In this document: positions 58,992-64,000 of the stretch, piece after piece
How the letters are laid out: each line of letters opens with the position of its first letter
Position numbering within the stretch: the first letter of the stretch is position 1
NCBI GenBank assembly: GCA_032433595.1
Contig: JASWJB010000104.1
Coordinates: forward strand, 1-64,000
Direction of reading: 5' to 3'
DNA from: Conoideocrella luteorostrata
Taxonomy: Eukaryota; Ascomycota; Sordariomycetes; Hypocreales; Clavicipitaceae
Length of the DNA stretch: 64,000 nucleotides
Notes under the pieces: generated by a model
Told to the model about the DNA's origin: nothing
The model's input: only the letters and a program-made list of their open reading frames with translations
Database searches by the model: none
Program-made: the position numbers and the translations under genes

Positions 58992-59683
58992 GTCCGCATC
59001 ACGGCATGTAGCCGGACGGTATTTTTTGGCGATTCGGCGTCTTGGAAGCGCTTGGTCATACTTAATTGGCAGACGCTACAGTACTACAACGCATTGATGC
59101 TACCTCATGGAGCGAGCTTGCAGAATTTACTTGTTTTTGGGGATGTAAGGATTTGAACAATAGGTTAGACAGACATATTACTAGAGTGAGTATGGGCACA
59201 CACTGCCCAGTGTACATATTGGGAACTAAAAGGTTATTTGCTCTACACATAATATTTTAACACCATTCAACTGATCCAACCTGCGGCTTACAACCTTGCT
59301 GATAATATCTAGCTAAGTCGCACCAAATGCTGTCTTCTGCGAGTTTGAAATCTACCAGTTGGCTTACATTCTATGGATCACCTCTCGTAGGTTCGCGGCT
59401 GCATCTACTAGCAAAGTGATACCTTAGAGTGTAAAGAACCTCGCGCCTCTCACTTGTTTGACTTTTCACCCAAACTCAAGGTTATCTGCCCCTTTCCTCC
59501 GCTGGCCCTTGAAACTCTGTCCCTTGACTTTAAATATAGCTCGTTCTTCCGCTTGGAGGCCTTCTTGAATTCCACCACCTTCTATTCCTTCAAAACCGTG
59601 TGAAACAAGGCCTCTCAGAAAATTCGATAACTTTTTTATTTAAACAAATAAAACACTGATCTTAATTTTTCCTCTAAGAAGTC
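58992..59683. other. Intergenic, SUR7 to second PLC-like gene
   Basis: These 692 bp hold the SUR7 3' UTR and the promoter of the PLC-like gene. An A/T-rich TTTAAATATAG (59528-59538) could act as a TATA element, and a T/A-rich leader follows up to the ATG. No other gene is seen. Confidence 0.45.
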
Positions 59684-61494
59684 ATGATCTCTTTGCGGAA
59701 GCGTTCGGCCACCCTGGCTGTCCTACTGGCACTTCGTGCTGTCAAGGGTCTTCCTGCGAAGACTATCCTCGTTGACCCTGTTATTGTCGAGGATGGGCAG
59801 GATGCCATAACGAGTGTGTCTTCGGCCATTGCCGAGGACTACGCCCAGGTCATGAGCCAGGTTGAAGAAATGAGTGGTGCGCCTACGGTAACCGTGGAAC
59901 CTTTAGGACCAGGAGGTGAGTGATTCGTGCCTTGAAGTATTTTCATAATTTCTCTTATATTGATATGAATCTTGTAGGATATAACTTTTCTGATCCCGCT
60001 TCCCGGCCAACCATCATTCACGTCAACACTACCATGGCTACCTCTGCATTCATCCACCCTCGTGCGAACAAAGGCCCCGAGGATGACTACGACACCTGGA
60101 TCTCGGTCATCAACGCCACGCCCTACAGCTGGCATATGATCTACAACAACTCCTACCAGCTTATCGACTGGGAAGGCGACTGGCCCGAGCACATCAGGCC
60201 CGGGCAGAGCGTCAGCGTGAGGGCCAACGTCTTCGGGTACGGCCAGCGCAACCGCTACGACACGGCCGGCGAGGTAACCTACCGGCTCGAGGGCACACAC
60301 CAGCCGGCCTCGCTGCAGGTCCAGTACCGGTCTGGACGGCCTCACAACGTCTGGATCCAGTTCCGGGAGAGCCTCGAGACGCTGAACAACGCGAGAAACA
60401 CAGAGCACAATCTTGGCTTCAGCCGTATACCCGGCGGAGTGGGCTTCGTGCTGGCCGGCCGAGAGGGGGACTTCCTCTCCAACGACCCTCCCCTCGCGTG
60501 GATGCAGAGCCAGCTGTATGAGATAGGACACCTGCCTCTTCGGCAGATCTCACTGCCGCGATCTCACCACGCCGGCATGTGGAAGTGCCGGAAGACCATA
60601 GGCTTAGCGCAGCCTCGCAACACCCAGACGCACACGCTCCCCCTGCGCGACCAGCTTGGCAATGGCGGCATCCGCGTGCTCGACGTGCGTCCCATGTTGT
60701 ACAAGGGCCAGTTCTACGAGAGCCACGGCTCCTTCGTGGGGGGTACCGCATGGCACGGCGTGCTGGGCGCAAAGCTCAAAGAAATGATCGACATATTCAA
60801 CGACTTCACGGGAAGCGTCCCCGGGGAACTCTACATCTGGGACATCCACGAGAAGGACGCGCGCAACGCCGACAGGGGCTTCCGCGCGCTCTCCGACAGC
60901 GACCGCAAAGCCCTCTACAAGCTGCTCGAGAAGATCAAGCACCGCAAGTCGGTCCGTCGGGACGAGGACCTCACCAGACGCCCGCTTGACTACTTCATCC
61001 AGCGGGATCTCGTGGAGGAGAAAAAATCCAGCGTCCTAATCCGCGTCCCCGCACATTGGGCCCTGGAGGATGCGGAGAAGGACTTCCCCGGCGCAAAGGA
61101 AGGCTTCATCTCGGGCCTCAACTTCCCCCTCAAGACGCAGTGGTCCGACACGAACTCCGCGTCGAGGATGACGGACAATCAGCTCTCCCGTCTGCAGCGA
61201 GCCAGGCCGTCCAGGAACAGCCAGATGCTCAACATGGACTGGTTGCTGACCCAGAAGGGCATTCAGGCCGTGATTCCAATGGAGTCGATCATGGAGCTGA
61301 GCCGCGTGGCGTGGAGGACGCTGTACGGTGCATTCTGGCAGGCCCTCAGTGACGAGACGTATCCCAACATGGTGACCATGGATGATATTCACGGGAATCA
61401 GCAGAAAACCATGGCCATGGTCATCAACAAGTGCTTGGCTGCAAGGCGATGCGGAGAATTGGGCGGCATGGTGAAGGTGGATAAGGGACAATGA
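59684..61494 (+). CDS. Secreted PLC-like phosphodiesterase
   Basis: Two exons: 59684-59915 and 59978-61494, giving 582 aa. The 62-bp intron starts GTGAGT and ends TTGTAG. A signal peptide covers about residues 1-22, after a basic n-region. An N-terminal beta-rich module follows (about 85-200: TWISVINATPYSWHMIY and WEGDWPEHIRPGQSVSV), then a PLC-X-like TIM barrel. Histidines at 274-275 (SLPRSHHAG) and 327 (YESHG) match the two catalytic positions; RVLDVRPMLY and YIWDIHE are core strands. No C-terminal GPI signal or membrane span is visible, so it should be secreted. Substrate unknown. Exon 2 has a strong preference for G/C at third positions, unlike exon 1 and the neighbours. A run of T then G lies about 130 bp after the stop. 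Confidence 0.85.
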
Positions 61495-62454
61495 CCCGAT
61501 GAATTTGGTTTTCTCTTCTCTCTCTTTTCCCTTTCTTTTATTCTTTTCCCTTTTTTTTTTCGTTTTCTCTTTTTGCTGCCTTTCTTATGTTTAGAATAGC
61601 TAGGAATGTCAAGATGGCGAACTTTACTCCAACTTTTTTTTTTTTGGGGGGGGTACATAGAACTACAAAGGTATATAATCCAGATCGCTGACTGTTTTCA
61701 TTTCTGCCATATGATGTGACAAGAATGCAAGGGTAGAGATGAAAGACATGTCCCGATGCTGACGAGCATCCACCGTCAACAACAGTTGACTCGCAAAGGA
61801 CCTGCATATCAGGTCAATATCAGAGCACCCAGGACACAGTTACGGGCCATCGCTGCTCTGGTAAGAGGCGGACTTTTTGTAAAGTAGGAAATGAAGGAGC
61901 CGTGGCTGATATTCTTAGTCAAATCAGTCTGTAGAATCGATGTTGGCTTTCACGAAAGAGGAGACAGAATGAAGCACCATGAGTGGGTGAAAATAGCACC
62001 TGGACGTAACATGCTCCATAGTTTGCATTGTTCATGCATGGCTCTATAATGTACGGTGTCTACCTACATCCCTGCGTTCAAATTCTGCTGCCGACGCTCT
62101 GAGGGAAACTGGTTGGACTTGCGAGAGGGCTCGACTCGACCTCAGTCACCGCAAACTCCGACCGCGTTCCCGTGCATATTTTGCAGCGTTTTCATTTCAA
62201 ATCCACACACTCAAGCCGGATGTGCAAACTAGGCAGGCAAATGAGCTGCATTATATGTTTTAGAAACGAGCCTTAGCGTGAATACGCAGAACGAAAACAT
62301 GTTTGCGAAGTCGTGGAGTGTATTTTTTGTAACGCCTGGCACACTACAGGGAATCCAGGCTTGGTCTGGTCTTGTCTATACCGGCACGCTGTGCCTATGC
62401 AATAATGCCATCCTCTATGCCCTGTAAAACTCCTCGTGCGTGGAAACCAGAGCA
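61495..62454. other. Intergenic between PLC-like and CSN3 3' ends
   Basis: The two genes converge here. The stretch contains CT/T-rich DNA directly after the PLC-like stop and a T-run followed by a G-run near 61634-61654. No gene is seen. Confidence 0.45.
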
Positions 62455-64000
62455 TCAAGCAAGTAGCGTGTCGTCATTCATCAGGTCCTCATCTTCTATC
62501 TGGGAGTCAAATCCGATCCCAGCGTCTGCAACGCCCTTGTCTCCGCGCCGTTGCTCCCTCACAAGATGCTTTACATACTCCTTACTCCCGCTCAGTTGAT
62601 CGTTCATCTGCCGGTATTGCTTTCCCAGGGTCTCGATGTTGTGATGCGACTGCGCAAGCTGCCTTGCAAACTCCATCTCGGATATCATGTCGCTGTCTTG
62701 CCGAAATGACAAGTAAGTGCTGTTCTCGTGTTGCTCTATTTGACCGGCGAGCATCCCAGATTCAATCATCTGGCTGATCAAAGCTACAACCGCATCGTCA
62801 TTCTCTAATGGCCTCCCGGTCTCCGCGCTCAGTGTCGACTCTCGAACATGAGTGATGTCGACGTGTTGGTATATTCCCCCTAGTCTGATGATTTGCCATT
62901 TTTGGTAAGCAGCCAGGATCTCCGCCAGGAGAGTGACAGTTCCGTCTTCTTCCCAGGTCTGTGCGTTCTCCTCGATTTGTTCCTTGAGCTTCTCGGCTTC
63001 AGCCGTGCTGAAAAGTTCAGCCACAATGTTGTACGGCTTTGCTGTAGCTTTGTAGGTCGAATTGGCACTAGCTGATGTGTACGAAGGGGCCGTCGGGGCT
63101 TCGCCCGTGTCGAGAAGTCCCACCAGAACCCATCTCTTGTACGAGTCGAGCATGATCCTACTGGTGGTCCTATCCTTTAAAGGATGAGAAATGGCCTGCT
63201 CAAAGGCCGCCACGGCTTTGCCCCAATCCCTCCTAGACATGTATATCAGACCTCTGAGGTAGTTGTATTCCAAAACGGTTGTCGCATTAATCTTGTCTGT
63301 CAGGCCAGTTTGTGTCGTGACGAAGGAAGCTGGGGCTAGGGCTGGATCGCAGAGTACACTGTTTTCCTTGGAGCCGGGCCCATTGGGATAGAAGAGAATA
63401 TCTCGATCGATAACCGGCATAGCGGATTCGATGAAGTTAGATTGATACGCTAACTGGGCCAAACGCAGGTGCGTGGAAGTGAATGTTGAGCCGGTTGGGT
63501 CAATTCGGAGAATAGCTGTAGACAACAGTTTGACGGCTACTGATGGCTGAGGCGCGGTAAGTTTGCTAAACGCCAAAGACAGCAGTGCCACGAAGACTTA
63601 CCGGAAAGACTTGGCCGGTTGCAACCTGGTTCAAGAGGGAAAGCAGATGCTGACCGACATACCGGACCTGGACAGGATCGAACTTCAGAAGAAAGTCCAA
63701 CATGCCGTCAAGGAGTACTTGATGAGTGGCCGAGAGGGCAGCGTTCGTCGGTTCAGATATGATCTGGAGAATGAAGATAAAGCCGATCGAATGTACGGAG
63801 GGATCGATATGCTGAAACAGATGGAAAGTCAGCGAATGTCCTGCATGGCCACAAGATGGCGAGATGCGCAAGATTCGACATGCAGCGAAACTACCTTGAG
63901 TAGATGCTCTGGATGACTCAAAACGGCAGACCGGATCTCCGCTGCGCTGCCGTTCAGGGTGCCGATGTGCTGGGTAATCGACGTATCGTATGCCCTAATC
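62455..64000 (-). CDS. csn3: COP9 signalosome subunit 3, 5'-partial
   Basis: Minus strand, running off the right edge. Visible exons are 64000-63895 (partial), 63811-63602 and 63546-62455, giving 468 residues. Introns 63812-63894 and 63547-63601 are GT-AG and phase 0. The helical repeat region includes LKFDPVQVRYVGQHLLSLL and AILRIDPTGSTFTSTHLRLA, both typical of CSN3. The PCI winged-helix domain follows (YQHVDITHVRESTLSA, then QMIESGMLAGQIEQHENS). The tail is acidic (DSQIEDEDLMNDDTLLA). CSN3 is a structural subunit of the nuclear COP9 signalosome, which removes Nedd8 from cullin-RING ligases; in filamentous fungi the complex affects light response and development. The start codon and N-terminus are outside the window, and GATTAG at the very edge could also be an acceptor. 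Confidence 0.86.

Noticed and set aside
1..64000. Secondary-metabolite cluster or transposon content
   Set aside because: No polyketide synthase, peptide synthetase, terpene cyclase, P450, reverse transcriptase or transposase motifs are visible in any frame.

Overview
This is a window of nuclear DNA from a filamentous ascomycete, most likely a sordariomycete of the order Hypocreales. The genes carry short (55-137 bp) GT-AG introns, many with a CTAAC/CTAAT-like branch site. The gene set is typical of Pezizomycotina: the conidiation regulator WetA, an FLC-type flavin carrier/TRP-like channel, a DUF3433 membrane protein, a SUR7 protein, COP9 signalosome subunit 3 and fungal multi-zinc-finger proteins. 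The placement in Hypocreales is an impression from protein similarity, not a computed result. I see no tRNA, rRNA, CRISPR array, intact transposon or backbone enzyme of a secondary-metabolite cluster.

Layout. 0-2.3 kb: no gene seen. 2.3-6.8 kb: a compact block with a BCS1-like AAA ATPase (+), a mitochondrial TPR protein resembling Mgr3 (-) and, divergent from it, a small haem-binding cytochrome b5-like (MAPR) protein (+). 9.1-11.6 kb: a seven-finger C2H2 protein whose last exon had to be recovered past an apparent stop. 11.6-18.9 kb: a large gene-free tract. 18.9-20.4 kb: a second C2H2 protein. 23.7-28.3 kb: a large uncharacterised serine-rich protein and a proline-rich AIM24-family protein, both (-). 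28.3-34.8 kb: a second large gene-free tract. 34.8-35.7 kb: an uncharacterised 298-aa protein. 39.3-41.1 kb: wetA. 43.0-45.3 kb: the FLC protein (-), with a recovered 31-nt last exon. 49.0-51.6 kb: the DUF3433 protein (-). 53.5-61.5 kb: a GPI-anchored PLC-like protein (-), a SUR7 protein (+) and a second secreted PLC-like protein (+). 62.5-64.0 kb: CSN3 (-), running off the right edge.

The genes do not form one pathway, but there is a loose functional theme. The left block is mitochondrial or redox related. The centre holds regulators with very long upstream regions (two C2H2 proteins and wetA). The right half is rich in envelope and secretory proteins (FLC, DUF3433, GPI-PLC, SUR7, secreted PLC). 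About half of the window is non-coding, and these tracts carry many copies of a short palindrome built from TACTCCGTA and TACGGAGTA half-sites. I noticed no full copy inside a predicted coding exon. The exon structures below were worked out by hand from splice consensus and reading-frame continuity. Every complete gene model has a length divisible by three.
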